From Glebionis coronaria (lineage: Eukaryota > Streptophyta > Magnoliopsida > Asterales > Asteraceae): DNA of 64,000 nucleotides. The stretch covers positions 659,698,963 to 659,762,962 of the forward strand of contig CM046874.1 in NCBI GenBank assembly GCA_025667525.1, given 5' to 3'. Position numbers and translations under genes: made by a program. Below are positions 11,297-25,064 of this stretch, in pieces. The number at the start of each line of letters is the position of its first letter. Positions within the stretch are counted from its first letter, which is position 1. The notes beneath the pieces are model-generated. The model made no database searches. It was not told the origin of the DNA and saw nothing but the letters and a program-made list of their open reading frames with translations.

Positions 11297-14249
11297 TGTA
11301 AAACCCGCATGCTTTTACCATCAATAGTACCCTTAAGATCGTACGTACTAGATTTAAACTTTCCTAATATAGCATGATTACGATTACGTGTTAGGATTTT
11401 ACGTATTACGTACGTGATAGAACACGATAAGTATTTACTACGCACGAGCACGTAATAATTATTTGACATTAATTAATCACGAACATGCGATCATGAAATC
11501 ATGAACGTAATTAAGACACGAACTATTATTAATTACGTATATATATTTATTACGAGCGTAATTAAATATATTAGATCACGATATTTACGTAACGAGAACA
11601 CTTAAAACGTGAACACAAATAATCACGAACGTATAACTTAACATCGAGACACGGAAAAAGGTACGGGTACCCCAAGTGGGGCCCCCTACCCGCGGCTACA
11701 AGGGACAAATGGGCCAAGCCCATTTGTAATTTTTACTAAAAGGGTTAAATGATTTTTACACTACTCATTTTTACTTTACAGAAGATTTTTAGCAAAAACC
11801 TAAAACCCTCCTCCTCTCTTCTTTTTTGGCCGCCACCCTCAAAACACCACAAGGAGGTGGTTGTTGATCTTGGATATTGGAATATTAGTTGGTGATCGTG
11901 TTTGTTCTTCATCCTTTTGATCCACGAATTCGGTAATTCCTTTTTAAACCTTTTCTTTTGATTTGATCTTTTATAAATCAAGAACACGTTATGTTTTTTA
12001 CAAAAAACCTAATAAATAAACATGGATCTAACATAAATCGAGGTTTAATAAAATCAAAAGTATGGTTTTAAGGGGTGTTTGTTTTGGCCGCAGCCTACAC
12101 CGAACCCAAGGGGGGTTTCGGTTTGGCCAACTGACCACCACCGAGACCATATGGTCCCGGTTGGTTGGTGTGGGTCCCACGGCAGACTCAAGACAAGGGG
12201 TACCCAGAGTTGGTTCGTGGTACGGTGTCGATTTCATGTCCGGTTCATGGTTTTTTAGTCTTGATCCGGTTCATGGTGTATGTTTAGTTTTTTATGTTTT
12301 ATGATCTTATGTTAAAAATGAAATTAATAAAATGACATGATTAATTTAATAACATGACTTAGGTTATTTTAATTATTAATAATCATGAAATTAATTAACC
12401 TAAGTATTTTTATATTTTAGACTTATAATTAATTAATTATTTAAAAACCATGATTATAATTAATTAATTAATTAACATGACTTAGGTTATATTATTAATA
12501 AATAATAATACATGTTTTAACCTAAGTATTTAACTTTATTTAATTAAAACATGTTATACTTTAATTTAATATTTTAACCTATAGTTTAATTTAATTACAT
12601 GAAATAATTATTAAACTATACATTATATCATATGATTTAGAAAATAATCATGAAAACACTTAGGCTTATATACTTAGATTATTTAACCAGCTTATTTCTA
12701 ATTTTGGAAACTTTCTATTTTTAAAAACTTAATTAAATAAGGCAGCTAATCTATTTATGGAAACCTTCTATTTTTAGAAACTTATTACTTTAAGCAGCTA
12801 ATCTATTTATGGAAACTTATTTAATTAAGGCAGCTGATCTATTTATGGAAACTTTCTTTTTTTAGAAACTTATCTATTTTAAGCAGTAAATCTATTTTGG
12901 TAACTTTCTATTTTTAAAACTTTCAATTTTTGGTAACTTTCTATTTTTGGAAACTTTCTATTTTTGGAAACTTTTTATTTTAGGAAACCTGCTATTTTTG
13001 GAAAGTTACTTATTATTTCACAGTAAGTATAATAATGCATGAAATACAAGAAATACTTAATCAGATTAAACAAGAATATAAGATAAACACAGTTTAAGGC
13101 TTTAAACAGTAAAACATGGTAAGAATACATAAAATAACCTAAGACATGACATAAACCAGCTACGTATTTAGTAAGCAGATACTTATTCATGTATGTATTT
13201 ATGTAGCACTAGTGATTCGGAAGTAGGATTCCTCTCAGTTCATCTTCTTCGTTCACTGGACATAAGGTACGGATTCCCGTCCTTTCAGTATGGACATTCT
13301 TTCCTTATTAGGATTCCCCGTATGCAGCCAAATGTTTTCTCGTAGTATAAGTTACGTGTTTGATTGCTTATGTTTAATTAAGATTACCTATAGCCATATA
13401 CATGCATGACCAGTTTCACCTAGTTATGGAGGTACCATAACCATAACATTATAGGCACTGATGTTATGACTTCACCACGGCGGAGTGATTGCTCGTGGCA
13501 TCCCTTCAGCTTTTGTCCACTTATTTATATTTATCATGTGGGGCGTATGGGTGCATCCTAGTTACATGTTTTTAGTCAGGATTTCATGGTGAATATGGTG
13601 TGCCTTGCATCCTTCACATGGAGCTGATCCCTCCTACCCAAAAACCAGTATATTAAATTAGAGGCAGCCCCTCTAATTTGTATGATGAGGTCACCCCTCC
13701 AAGTATTCATGCACGGTGGATTTTCATGACCTATATTGGCTAATGGTAAAATATGACAAACAGTTTTTATAAGATAAACATAAGACTTTTCAAACTATAA
13801 AACCAGTTTTATCAAGACTTCACCAGGTTACGCGGGACTTAGTTTTCTTCCGTTGTTATATGTTATATGCTTATCCTATTCATGCTTTATTGTACATCCG
13901 TGCACTGAGCGTATTTGCTCAGCCATTTTCCTTTTCTATGTTCCCAAAACGGCAGGTACTCAGGGACGCTCGTAGATACTAAGAGTACGTGCATATGGAC
14001 TGGAAGCTATCTTACCTTTTTTACTTTATGCATTTCTTTTCCTATGATACATTTGATATGGACATTTTTTAGTCCTTTGCTTTACTATACTTATGTTTGT
14101 GTGTGATGAGCTTTACTTTTGGACTACCGATGTTTGATTCCGGTATTTTCCTTTTATGGTCAAGTAATGTTTAGACATTTTTCCTTGTATGCTTTGATAA
14201 CACGCCATAATTGCATGTGACATTTCCATTATCAAAATGGGGTGTTACA
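11297..14249 (+). repeat. Tekay 3' LTR
   Basis: Full-length copy of 3342-6290, including the inverted site II motif and the tandem-repeat block. It ends GGTGTTACA and is followed by the TSD caccc. Confidence 0.85.
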
Positions 14250-14281
14250 CACCCTTTACCACGGTTTAAGTTGTAAATAAT
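14250..14281 (-). repeat. W left LTR, segment 2
   Basis: A 32-base strip (caccctttaccacgg...) that matches W's right copy from about 55536. It lies between the end of the Tekay 3' LTR and the start of the Athila-like LTR. Confidence 0.75.
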
Positions 14282-17200
14282 TGATGAGACTGCTTTTATA
14301 CATAGTCTCAACGTCCAAATCGGGCTTAAAATGCATAAAATATCATATAAACTACCAAATATATGCTCGTGTTTGTTGCTTGTGTATTTTAGGTACGGAT
14401 ATTGAGGAAAAGACAAAAAAGATCACAAGAATCAATCAAAAACGAACACGGGAAACGAAGCCGCACAATGAACCGGGCCCAAGTTTGGAATTTCCAAAAA
14501 TGACCTTGAAGAATTGAAGATTGGCAACATTGGTCCCTCATTTTTGAAGACTTGGCAATTATACCCTTGCCAAACTCATAAAATGCATTGTGGTCCCTAA
14601 ATTATCAAGATATTACAAGTTCAGTCCTTGAAGAATGAAGAAATTACATGTGAAGTCCTTGTTTTAAGTTGAAAACTTAATTGTGCCAAAAGTGACAAGT
14701 TGTCTAAAGTTGTTACATGGAAATTTGAAGTTGTTGTTGATTATTTACAAAGTGAAGGAAAAGTGAAACCTTGGGGACCTATTCTGCCAGACACCCAAAC
14801 TCACCCCAGCCAACCAAACTAACACATCACCCCTCCCACGTCACCTTCCACTCACGGTTTATTTATTTAACATGGGTCAAACAGTCAACAAGATTTCCCA
14901 CTAAACACATAATTTAAAAAAAAAATTCCCAAAACGGATTAAACCCACCTTAATCACCCACATAAACCCTAAACTTTCCCAGGCATAATTGGATTAAAAA
15001 CAAAGGGGTTTTTCCCCTATTTGTGCAGAATGATGATTAAGCTTATTGTCACCAAAACCCACATCCCAAATCATCCCCAGACACACCCATGTGACACCCC
15101 CAAGATTCCCATTCACGTCCCTTTCTTCACAAAACCCCGAAGGGACAAGATAAACGCCCAGGATTGTATTACTTGGTCCCCGAGACCATTTGGACGTCTA
15201 TGATCAACAAACAACAGTTGTCTTCATCAGAATCACATGGGAGCACTTTTTGACCAAATTTTCAAAATCGTCCAAGGGCATTTAGGGGTTTTTAGTTGCT
15301 AGGGTTTTATTGATTCTAGATAGTTCTTTAGACTAGTATAAATATGTGGTGCATGTACCCATATTTTCTTGTTCCAGTTTTTAGTTCTCAACATTTGTAA
15401 TTCCTTTTTATAAATTTATAAAGTTGGTATTTTTTTTTCAAAATTGTAATTCCTTTTATGGTTTTTAAAAGTTGGTGTGTGATTGAAAGCTAAGCTGAGT
15501 TCCATTTATCATTTTTCAAAACATTTTGTGTTTTGAATTTTCAGAAAAAAAGGTTTCTCAAAAAGTTGAATTTTTGGGGTAAAATCTGGTTCCAAATTTG
15601 TTTTTCCAAGGTTGAAATTGGTTTTGTTAAGTGTTTGAAGGGAGAGATATTTGAGAAAAATTATTTGAAAAAGATTGTGAAAGAAAGAAAACAGATTATT
15701 GTGTATTGTGTTTGTTCATTGATTTTAGCAGGAATCCATTGGGAGTTTTGTCCAAGGTTCTGCACAGGTCCGGACCTGTTTGGAGATGGCTATGCAGCCA
15801 TTGTGGGACCTGGATGTGGGTCCCACAAGGTAATCTCCTTGTTCTTGGTTTGAATTTTCTAAGTTTTCAGTTATTGTGATCTTGCATGAAAGTGATTGAG
15901 AGTTGTTAAAAGTGTAAGTTTGTAGCTTGTTTAGGCTGATTTGTGATTGTCATGCATGTTAGAAGAGTGTATAATCAGTTTGAATAGGATTTGAATTGAT
16001 TTGGTTAAAAAATTTGATTTTCAGTCACTAAAGGGGTGTTTGGATTAAGGCCTAAATTGGGTTATTTGATTTCAAGCTTGCTTAAAATCTGCTCAAACAC
16101 ACTTCTTAGGTAGTTAATAGGTGATATTGGTACTTAGCTTTCTCTTAGGTGAGGTTTTAAAACAAGTTGTATGATAAAAATTAGAAAAGTGGTCAATAAA
16201 TCAGTAACTGCCTCTTGTGCCTGATTTTGTGTGAATTTTGCCATCAAATTTGGTAGTCTGCTAGATTTTAGGTCTGTTTAGGTTTGAGTATAGTTTGTAT
16301 GTCATTTCATTGGATTATGTGCAAGATTTGAGCAAGTAAAATTCGTTTTTGTGAATGTAGCATAGTTACTGTTCATCAGAAAACAATTAGCATTCATCAA
16401 TAACTTTGTGGGTCTTGTGTGACTGATTTTGTGAAGTGATTGCTTGTTTTTTGTGTTTACTCAGACTCCCCACAACCCAACTGGTGTGGGGGTGCCCAAT
16501 TGTCCAAGGCAAACCAAGTATACAAGATTTCCTAAACTTAAAGGTCTCCTGACCACTTTTTTACACTAGCAGTGGGAACAAACTTCCCACTGGTAGCACA
16601 CAAGTTGGTACTGCTTAACTAGCAGACAAAACCCAAACAAGTGTCACTTTCAGTAATCTTGAAATTTTGTCTTTAGTGCTCCAAAATTAGAATTAGGATT
16701 TGAAACTTGTTTCTATATTTTTCTAATTTTATTTTTGATTTTTCTTATTAGTTAGATTTTTATTTACTGTTCATTTGCTATTTTTTAGGTTTTATTGCTA
16801 CTTTAATTACTTTTTTAAGTTTCTGTTTTTGGCATTTAGTGCCAAAAATACATATTTTTCAATTTCAACATTTTTCTTTTATTAAGAAAAACATTTTAAG
16901 ATTTTTGGTATAAAAAGTTTATACTGTTCATCTTTTATTTATTTTTTATAATTAATTTAGTTTAATTAGGGTTTTATTTAAACTGTTTTTGTCTTTTAGT
17001 GAAAAATTTATTATTTTTCAAACTTTTTCATTTTTCTTTTGTTCATTAGAGTAATTTAGGATTTTTAAAATTGGTAAATTATTTTTGGCATTATTTTATT
17101 ATTTTTTTATAATTATTTTAGTTTTAAAATAGTTTTTAGTAATTTAAAAATAGAAAATTAGTTTTTAAAAATTAGGAAAAATACTTTTTAGTCTTTAAAT

Positions 17201-17669
17201 AATATATGTAACTTATTTGTTCAATAAAATCATATTTTGGACATTTTGATTAATTATATTTAATTTTAGGGCTTTAATTAGCATTTAAAATTGAATATTT
17301 AATTAATAAAAGGTTTTAAAATATTTTTATTGGATTTTTATTCTTATTTATATTATTTTAGACTTATTTTAGCTTTCAATTAATTTTTAGGTTTTAAAAA
17401 TTTTAATTTTGTAGCGTTTTACGGATTTACGTGAACGCCTTTTCGTCTTAGCTCGATCCGTCTTCGTAACCGTCATTTCTTTCTTATTTCTATTTTTCTT
17501 TTTAGCAATATAATCACAAACATTAATCAATTCATCACACAACGCACGTGCCTCCTTGGGAAACGAACTTGAACTTATTTGGTCATTAGTGCTCGGTTTT
17601 CCTAAACCGACACTTAATACTTGCCACTTTTGCTCTCTTTTCCTAAAGAGTAGTAAAAACACTACATCA
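14282..17669 (+). repeat. Athila-like 5' LTR (about 3.4 kb)
   Basis: It starts TGATGAGACTGC and ends ACTACATCA just before the PBS. The first 1.55 kb is repeated from 23513 with few differences. The second half, 16650-17400, is very AT-rich. ORFs such as 15533-15853 lie inside the LTR and show no known domain. Confidence 0.7.
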
Positions 17670-17674
17670 ATTTT

Positions 17675-17692
17675 TGGCGCCGCTGCCGGGGA
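17675..17692 (+). other. primer binding site (tRNA-Asp type)
   Basis: TGGCGCCGCTGCCGGGGA, typical of Athila-related elements, five bases after the LTR end. Confidence 0.75.
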
Positions 17693-18551
17693 GGCGTGTT
17701 GTGTTTTGGTTGAACAATTGTTTTTTTTTTATAGCCATAATTAGTATTTGTATTAGTAGCACTCTACTAATACGTATTATCGTTTTTCGGTTTTTGTGTG
17801 AATACTATTACTATATTGTATACGTAGAACAATAAATTCACAAGTACTCTAAATACGTGAGAAATCACAATCTTGACTTGGGAGGTCATTACCCAATCAT
17901 TGTATTCGAATCTCAAACCAAAGAAAAAAGGCAAAAATAGATAAATACTTTCGTGAAGCTCGATTTTGAAAAATACAAACTATAAGGTGGGTATAAGGCG
18001 GTTGTATTTCACGACCTAAAGGAAAAAGGCTCTTAAGTGCTTCGCGCCGCCTCGTTTCCTCCGCTTGCTTGTGAGTATTTGATTTTTAGAGCTAATCGAG
18101 GGTTTTGCCGCCCAAAGTATTATTACATATCATATATATTTTCTTGGTTTCATTTGATTAAACCCTCTTGAACGATTTGGTGTTCCACCATCGTTCTAAA
18201 GTCATCGAAGGCGTTCACTTCACGTGATCGTTTTCATTCCTTGAGGCTTCTTTAATCGAGAGATTTGATTAAGGAGGAGATTTGTAGATTTTTGTCTAAT
18301 TAATACATTTCACCAATTTCCAAAAAAGTTAATACAATCAAAAACCACAAAAAGATTGAAAAATACAAAACACCAAAAAGAATCTTCTTTGCTCGTCTCC
18401 ACGTTGTACGTGACGTTTATGCTAACTCATAATCAAGAAAAAACGTGCACGTAAACGAAAGAACAAAACTCCCACTCCAACTCATTCTAGTGAGGAGTCT
18501 CCTATTGACGAACCCATTGTACGAGAAGCACCAACCATGGCGAATTGAACT
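17693..18551 (+). other. Athila-like leader
   Basis: Untranslated leader between the PBS and gag. I see no gene in it. Confidence 0.5.
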
Positions 18552-20182
18552 ATGATGGAGTTACTTCAAGCACCCACCGAGGGTTATGGAGAGGCTATTG
18601 TGATTCCCGCTATCCTTGCGGATAATTTTGAGGTGAAAACGGGTTTGTTGTCGATGATCCAAAACAACAAATTCCGTGGTGATGAGAAGGACAATCCCCA
18701 CAACCATATCCGCCAATTCAATCGTCTTACTGCCACTTGCAAATTTAAGGATGTCTCGAATGACTCGATTAAGATGATGCTTTTTCCGTATTCCTTAGCG
18801 GGGCCCGCTAAAATTTGGTTAGAGAAAGAGCCACCCAATTCTATATTGACGTGGAAGGATCTCGTTTCAAAATTCGTGAACCAATTTTTTCCGCCCTCTA
18901 AGACTACGCATTTGAAAAATGAGATTTAAAAGTTTTCACAAGAATCAAATGAAAGTTTTTCAACGGCTTGGAATAGGTTTAAGGAGATGTTACATGAATT
19001 TCCTCATCACGGTTTTTCCGACTTGCACCAAATTGACACGTTTTACAATGGACTTAATGATCATGAAAGAGATTATTTAAATGCCGCCGGGGGTGATAAT
19101 TTTTTGTGTAAAACGGTTGAGGAAGCTTTGGTCATAATTGAGAATAGGTGTATGGTTTATAGCCCTCGTAACACACCGAGTGTTGCCAAATTGGGCTCGT
19201 CATCGTCTCGTAGCATTAATGCTTTACATGATGAAGCAAATGAAGAAAATCGGTTTTTTGATAGATTTGCTAACCTTATGTCCCATTGGAAAGCTCAAGA
19301 AGCTTCAAATTCAGCTTCGATTAAAGCGGTTTCTAAGAGTTGTTTGTCGTGTGGTGGAGCTCATGATCTTTCCTAGTGCATTACCGCGGATGGTAACACT
19401 TCGAGTGCTTATGTAGCCACGGGAACTTATAACCAAAACGGTCAAGGTTCCCGCCAAAATCAAGCTCCACCAAATCAAAATGCTAATAACTATCGAAACA
19501 ACAACCAAGGTGGTAATTATCAAGGCAATAAACGTAATTACAACAAGGGTAATTATCAAAGTGGAAATGGGCAAATTTCTAACCAAAACCAAAACCGTGA
19601 TTTTCAAACTACTACACAAGGTTTTCAAAATGATCACACCAAAAATCTTCAAGGAGAGTTTTTGAATTATGCTCAGGCAAACGATGCTAAGTTTGACAAT
19701 ATACAACGTGAAATGGTTAGCTTAAGATCCGAGTTGAAAAACGAGCTTAAAACGAACTTGCTAATGAACTTAAAACTCATGCTAATAAAATGGAAGGAAA
19801 TGTTCAACGACTCCAACAAAATCAACAAAAAATGGAGCAAGAATTGTTAAAAGCGGATGCTAGGCAATCTAAGTTTGAAGACCGAATGGGAAAAATGTTT
19901 GAAGCTATCATGTGTAAGCCTTCTTCTTCGGGTGGTCTCCCTAGTGATACCATCGTGAACCCGAAAGGAGAATTGAAGGTTGTTACTACTCATAGTGGAA
20001 CTTTCCAAGAACCCATTTCTCGTCCAAGTACTTCTATGGAGAAGGAAAAAGAGAAAGAACCCGAGGTGGTGGTCGAAAAGGAGCAAATTCCAAGCCCACG
20101 AAGTACCGCTCAAACCACACCTACGGTTGAACCAATACCAATAGTGGAACCCGAGATTCCAAGGCCTATGCCTATGCCCCAA
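18552..20182 (+). pseudogene. gag: Athila-like gag
   Basis: It begins MMELLQAPTEGYGEAIVIPA. The retrotransposon gag domain covers about residues 25-230 (HIRQFNRLTATCKF, LAGPAKIWLEKEPP, FYNGLNDHERDYLNAAGG). The gag is broken by TAA at 18927 and TAG at 19374. The second stop falls inside the Athila-type zinc knuckle, C-x2-C-x3-H-x4-C (CLSCGGAHDLS then stop then C). An N/Q-rich stretch follows. A one-base deletion near 19750 moves the frame, after which a coiled-coil-like tail (NVQRLQQNQQKMEQELLK) and a proline-rich linker continue. Both stops are compatible with C-to-T changes. Confidence 0.75.
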
Positions 20183-21477
20183 CCCACACCACCCTTACCT
20201 TACCCTTCAAGACGAGACAAGGAAAGGGCACAAGAACGAAATAATTATCAATTTGAACTATTTATGAAAATGTTTCGTGACTTGCATTTTAATATAAGTT
20301 TTGCCGACGCCTTAGTCATGATGCCTCGATTTGCCGCGAACTTCAAAAGTATGTTGAATAACAAAGAGAAATTGCAAAAATCGCCTAGTTGTTCATCGGT
20401 TTTTCTAAGCCGCATACCTCAAAAAGTCGGTGATCCCGGTAAGTTTTTAATCCCATGTGCTATACAAGACATGGAAGAATGCTACGCCTTGGCCGATCTT
20501 AGTGCTAGTATTAATTTGATGCCTCTTGAGATTTTAAATCGCTCAATCTTCCCAATATCACTCCTTCAAGAATGTCAATCGAGATGGCCGATCATTCTAT
20601 GATTCTAGCTTGTGGAGTTGCCGAGGACGTCTTCGTGAAAGTTGGAAAGTTCTACTATCCCGTAGACTTTATTGTTGTTGACATCCCTATCGATCCTAAA
20701 GTTCCTCTATTTTTAGGTCGATCATTTTTGGATACCTCGAGAGCACTTATCGATGTGCATGCAAGGAAAATCACTCTTCGTTTCAATGAGGAAGAACTCG
20801 TCATTAATGCAACTCAAAACTCCACACTTTCTCATGTGTATTCTATCACGTCTTTGTACAATGTCAATCCCATCAAAAACATTTGCAAGAAGATTTCAAA
20901 AAGAGTTTTAGAAGTTGTTGAGAAAAATGAATTTCCGTCCCCTCCGCCGGTGGAGGTTAAGAGTGTTAAGCCTACGATTCCAATTGTGAATGATTCTTCG
21001 GATGATGAATATGTTGATCCCGATGGGGAAATTTTCTTTGTTGACAAACGTTTTGAGAACTTACCACCACCTATACCAAAACGGTTTTCAAATGTGAGAA
21101 TTTTTAGTGTGACTAACATCGCTTTAGAAACACCAAATATTTTTGACATAATTAAATCGGGTTTTCACAAGGAGAGTGTAAAAGATGAAAAAGGAAAAGA
21201 TTTTGAATTGGATTTAAAGGATTTTTCTACAATTATAACTCCGTCATCACCGCGTGTATTGAGTAATACAAGCTCGTCTTCTCCTTTTGACGATGCTTTG
21301 TGTGGACTTAGTGTGGGGGAAATCCCTTTTGTTCCCTCCCCTTTCTCCACCGAGGACGAGATATTTGATCCTGGAATTGCTTATATAGGGAAATCTCGGT
21401 CTTCCACCGATGCAATAAATGGAAAATCTTTCTATTTGATTGGTGCGAGTCTACCTCGAGTAGCTCAATGTTTTTAA
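20183..21477 (+). pseudogene. Athila-like protease region
   Basis: The aspartic protease motif is LADLSASINLMP near 20487. The family usually has DLGAS, so the glycine has become serine. A frame change near 20570 leads to MSIEMADHSMILACGVAEDV and then PVDFIVVDIP...VPLFLGRSFLDTSRALIDV, the expected second half of the protease. The last 200 residues are an acidic, serine- and proline-rich linker that ends with a stop at 21475. In autonomous relatives RT would follow; here nothing does. Confidence 0.7.
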
Positions 21478-23512
21478 GACTTACCCATTGTCCCACCCTT
21501 CTATTTCTTCTCATGTATTTTCTTGAAACCCTTTGGGTTTTTGTTGATTCATGATGAAGTGGCGTTGATTTGTTTTTCCAATGAAAACGAGAACGCCATC
21601 TTCGATCCCGGTATTTTGCACCATCAAAGGACTTAGTCCTTAATACCGGTTGTTTTTGGGCCTTGTTTATCATGTAAGCCCCACCAAAAATTGACCACGC
21701 CATGATATCCCTAAATGATCACATTTATGGGGATTCGAGTCGAGCTTTTGACTCGGTTATCAAAAACAAGGTGCCTCGTGGGGGAGACCCATGCTTATCC
21801 ATGTACATATTATTGCTTTCTAATTTGTTAATGTGAGGGGATTTGTGCCCTTCCAACCTTTGTTCCGTGGTTGTTTGTGCATTGCGGTTTTTAGATCATG
21901 ATCTTCACGATTGGAGCCTCTCGTGTTTGTTTTATGGGAGCACTCGATCGTTTGCTTTGAAGACATTTCTCAATATCCAAATGATATATCCTTTGATGTT
22001 CTAACCTTAGGTTTATAGCACACTTCATAAACGGCTATTAATTTTTTGGTTACACCCTTTCCATGCTAGATTAAGCATTCGACTACGTCTCTAGTATGGG
22101 GGTGTTTGCACCCCTAGACTCGAAACATTGAGGACAATGTTTAACTTTAGTATGGGGGGGTGAATAGATACTTGCCTTGCCAAACCTTCACGCTTTCCAA
22201 AGTTTATCTTTTTGTTATCGTTTTTGTTGCAAAATAAGGCTAAAAATGGCCAAATTTTAAAATTTTTCTCATGTTTATAAGTGTTTGAAGATACGAATGT
22301 AGGTTTTCCGATGGCGAGAATAAGAGTAATTTTTGACTCGACCGTGCGTGTTGAGCACTTAGCTTTGATTCCTTAACTTCACATTAGGCTAAGTCTCTTA
22401 AATGAGGATGACAAATTATAGGGTTAATTATAAGTTACTATGCTAAACGTAGAGTACTCGTATTCTTTCAAAAACTCATGTGTTCTCGTTATTTGCTTAT
22501 TCTCCCTTCGCATGTAAATATTTTTTTCTTAATAAATATTGACTTAGCGGTTTAGTTAGGATTGTTGGGTTTCTAGTCTTTTCTAGTAGCTTCCGTGTAA
22601 TTAAATTGGGAAGACATTAAGGTATCGCCAGCGTCACAGTTTTGAAGTATTGGCACCCAAATAATCGAAAGCTTCACCCAATAATAAGATTTCAAGTGCT
22701 CACCTAAATCTAAGCAAAATTGAAAGTGAATCAAGCCTTAATCTTCGAAGCTTTAAAGATCCAAAATTCGCTTTAGCGTGAGGATATACGTCTTTGGCTA
22801 ATAAAACCACCGATGAGGCGGATAATAAAAGGCAAGGCAAGACCAAAGTCATAATAAAAGCTTCATGGCGAAGTTGAATAAAAGATGGAGGTAAACCAAA
22901 GATAATAAGGCCCTTCCGTTAGGGGGCGTATAAAAGTCTTGGTAATAAGTCTCATGTTCAAAACCGTTATAAAACCGTGTTTATCGATTCTTCTTGTCAA
23001 CTTAATTTTTTAAACATCGTTGTCTATTAGGAGGGGTTATTGATTTGATGGTCTTAGTTACACCGTTAGGACTCCATTTTTAGACCTAAATCTCTGTTAT
23101 CACATAAGTCAACAATGTATCCTCGTAAAACATTCAAGACAAAATAAAATATAAGAGATACAACTTAGGAATAATGGGAGGATAAGTACGTGATTAGGGC
23201 ATATGAGTAGTGTTAGCATTACTAACTTATAATGACAATGATCTCCTTGCACGCTTAGCATGGAATTGGGGCAAAAATCGAGGACGATGAAATTATTTCT
23301 AACGAAGCATTCACGTGTTCTTATTCTATGAACCTAAACGTCCCATTTTGCGATGAAAATCATACATTATGTCTAAAACGCAAGTAGTAGTAATAGTAGT
23401 AGTGTAGCTAGTTTATCATTCCAATAAAGTAAATAAAAATGAATTTTGGAGGTTCTACGATCCTTTATTCTAGCATTGCGTGAGGGCACGGCAATGGTTT
23501 AGTATGGGGGAG
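21478..23512 (+). other. Athila-like 3' non-coding tail, no RT or integrase
   Basis: I find no coding domain over 2 kb. Two PPT-like strings (AGTATGGGGG at 22093 and 22149) precede the true PPT (23501-23512). Confidence 0.65.
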
Positions 23513-25064
23513 TGATGAGACAGCTTTTATAAATAGTCTCATCGTCCAAATCGGGCTTAAAATGCATAAAATATCATATAAACTGCCAAATATATGCTTG
23601 TGTTTGTTGCTTGTGTATTTTAGGTACGGATATTGAGGAAAAGACAAAAAAGATCACAAGAATCAATAAAAAACGAACACGGGAAACGAAGCCGCACAAT
23701 GAACCGGGCCCAAGTTTGGAATTTCCAAAAATGACCTTGAAGAATTGAAGATTGGCAACATTGGTCCCTCATTTTTGAAGACTTGGCAATTTATACCCTT
23801 GAAAAACTCATAAAATGCATTGTGGTCCCTAAATTATCAAGATATTACAAGTTCAGTCCTTGAAGAATGAAGAAATTACATGTGAAGTCCTTGTTTTAAG
23901 TTGAAAACTTAATTGTGCCAAAAGTGACAAGTTGTCTAAAGTTGTTACATGGAAATTTGAAGTTGTTGCTGATTATTTACAAAGTGAAGGAAAAGTGAAA
24001 TCTTGGGGACCTATTCTGCCAGACACCCAAACTCACCCCAGCCAACCAAACTAACACATCACCCCTCCCACGTCACCTTCCACTCACGGTTTATTTATTT
24101 AACCTGGGTCAAACAGTCAACAAGATTTCCCACTAAACACTTAATTTAAAAACTTTTTTTCCCAAAACGGATTAAACCCACCTTAATCACCCACATAAAC
24201 CCTAAACTTTCCCAGGCATAATTGGATTAAAAACAAAGGGGTTTTTCCCCTATTTGTGCAGAATGATGATTAAGCATATTGTCACCAAAACCCACATCCC
24301 AAATCATCCCCAAACACACCCATGTGACACCCCTAAGATTCCCATTCACGTCCCTTTCTTCACAAAACCCCAAAGGGACAAGATAAATGCCCAGGATTGT
24401 ATTACTTGGTCCCCAAGACCATTTGGACGTCTATGATCAACAAACAACAGCTGTCTTCATCAGAATCACATGGGAGCACTTTTTGACCAAATTTTCAAAA
24501 TCGTCCAAGGGCATTTAGGGGTTTTTAGTTGCTAGGGTTTTATTGATTCTAGATAGTTCTTTAGACTAGTATAAATATGAGGTGCATGTACCCATATTTT
24601 CTTGTTCCGGTTTTTAGCTCTCAACATTTGTAATTCCTTTTTATAAATTTATAAAGTTGGTATTTTTTTTTTCAAAATTGTAATTCCTTTTATGGTTTTT
24701 AAAAGTTGGTGTGTGATTGAAAGCTAAGTTGAGTTCCATTTATCATTTTTCAAAACATTTTGTGTTTTGAATTTTCAGAAAAAAAGGTTTCTCAAAAAGT
24801 TGAATTTTTGGGGTAAAATCTGGTTCCAAATTTGTTTTTCCAAGGTTGAAATTGGTTTTGTTAAGTGTTTGAAGGGAGAGATATTTGAGAAAAATTATTT
24901 GAAAAATATTGTGAAAGAAAGAAAACAGATTATTGTGTATTGTGTTTGTTCATTGATTTTAGCAGGAATCCATTGGGAGTTTTGTCCAAGGTTCTGCACA
25001 GGTCTGGACCTGTTTGGAGATGGCTATGCAGCCATTGTGGGACCTGGATGTGGGTACCACAAGG
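23513..25064 (+). repeat. Athila-like 3' LTR, truncated
   Basis: It matches the first 1.55 kb of the 5' LTR and stops at CACAAGG. The following TAA (25065-25067) is shared by the LTR and by the W sequence it is joined to, a microhomology deletion junction. Confidence 0.75.

Larger units (their letters stand above)
3342..14249 (+). mobile_element. Tekay-clade Ty3/gypsy chromovirus, nearly complete
   Basis: A 10.9-kb element with two LTRs of about 2.95 kb (3342-6290 and 11297-14249), PBS at 6295, gag with introns, one pol frame with a C-terminal chromodomain, and a PPT at 11283. Flanking 5-bp duplications are catcc (3337-3341) and caccc (14250-14254). The empty site in the other W copy reads gtcacct, which supports caccc as the original. 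The LTRs differ only at scattered positions. Long LTRs plus an integrase-chromodomain fit the Tekay (Del) clade. Gag and pol carry three nonsense changes, so this copy is inactive. Confidence 0.85.
14282..25064 (+). mobile_element. Athila-like Ty3/gypsy element with gag and protease only
   Basis: The left LTR is at 14282-17669. A PBS resembling the tRNA-Asp complement (TGGCGCCGCTGCCGGGGA) starts at 17675. Gag and protease follow, then a non-coding tail, the Athila-style PPT AGTATGGGGGAG at 23501, and a second LTR starting at 23513. RT, RNase H and integrase are absent, so it depended on another element. The right LTR stops after about 1.55 kb at 25064, where a deletion joins it to W. The right target duplication is therefore lost. 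Confidence 0.75.

Noticed and set aside
15533..15853. 106-codon ORF, repeated at 24767-25075
   Set aside because: It is duplicated only because both lie in the Athila-like LTRs. The composition is low complexity and no domain is seen.
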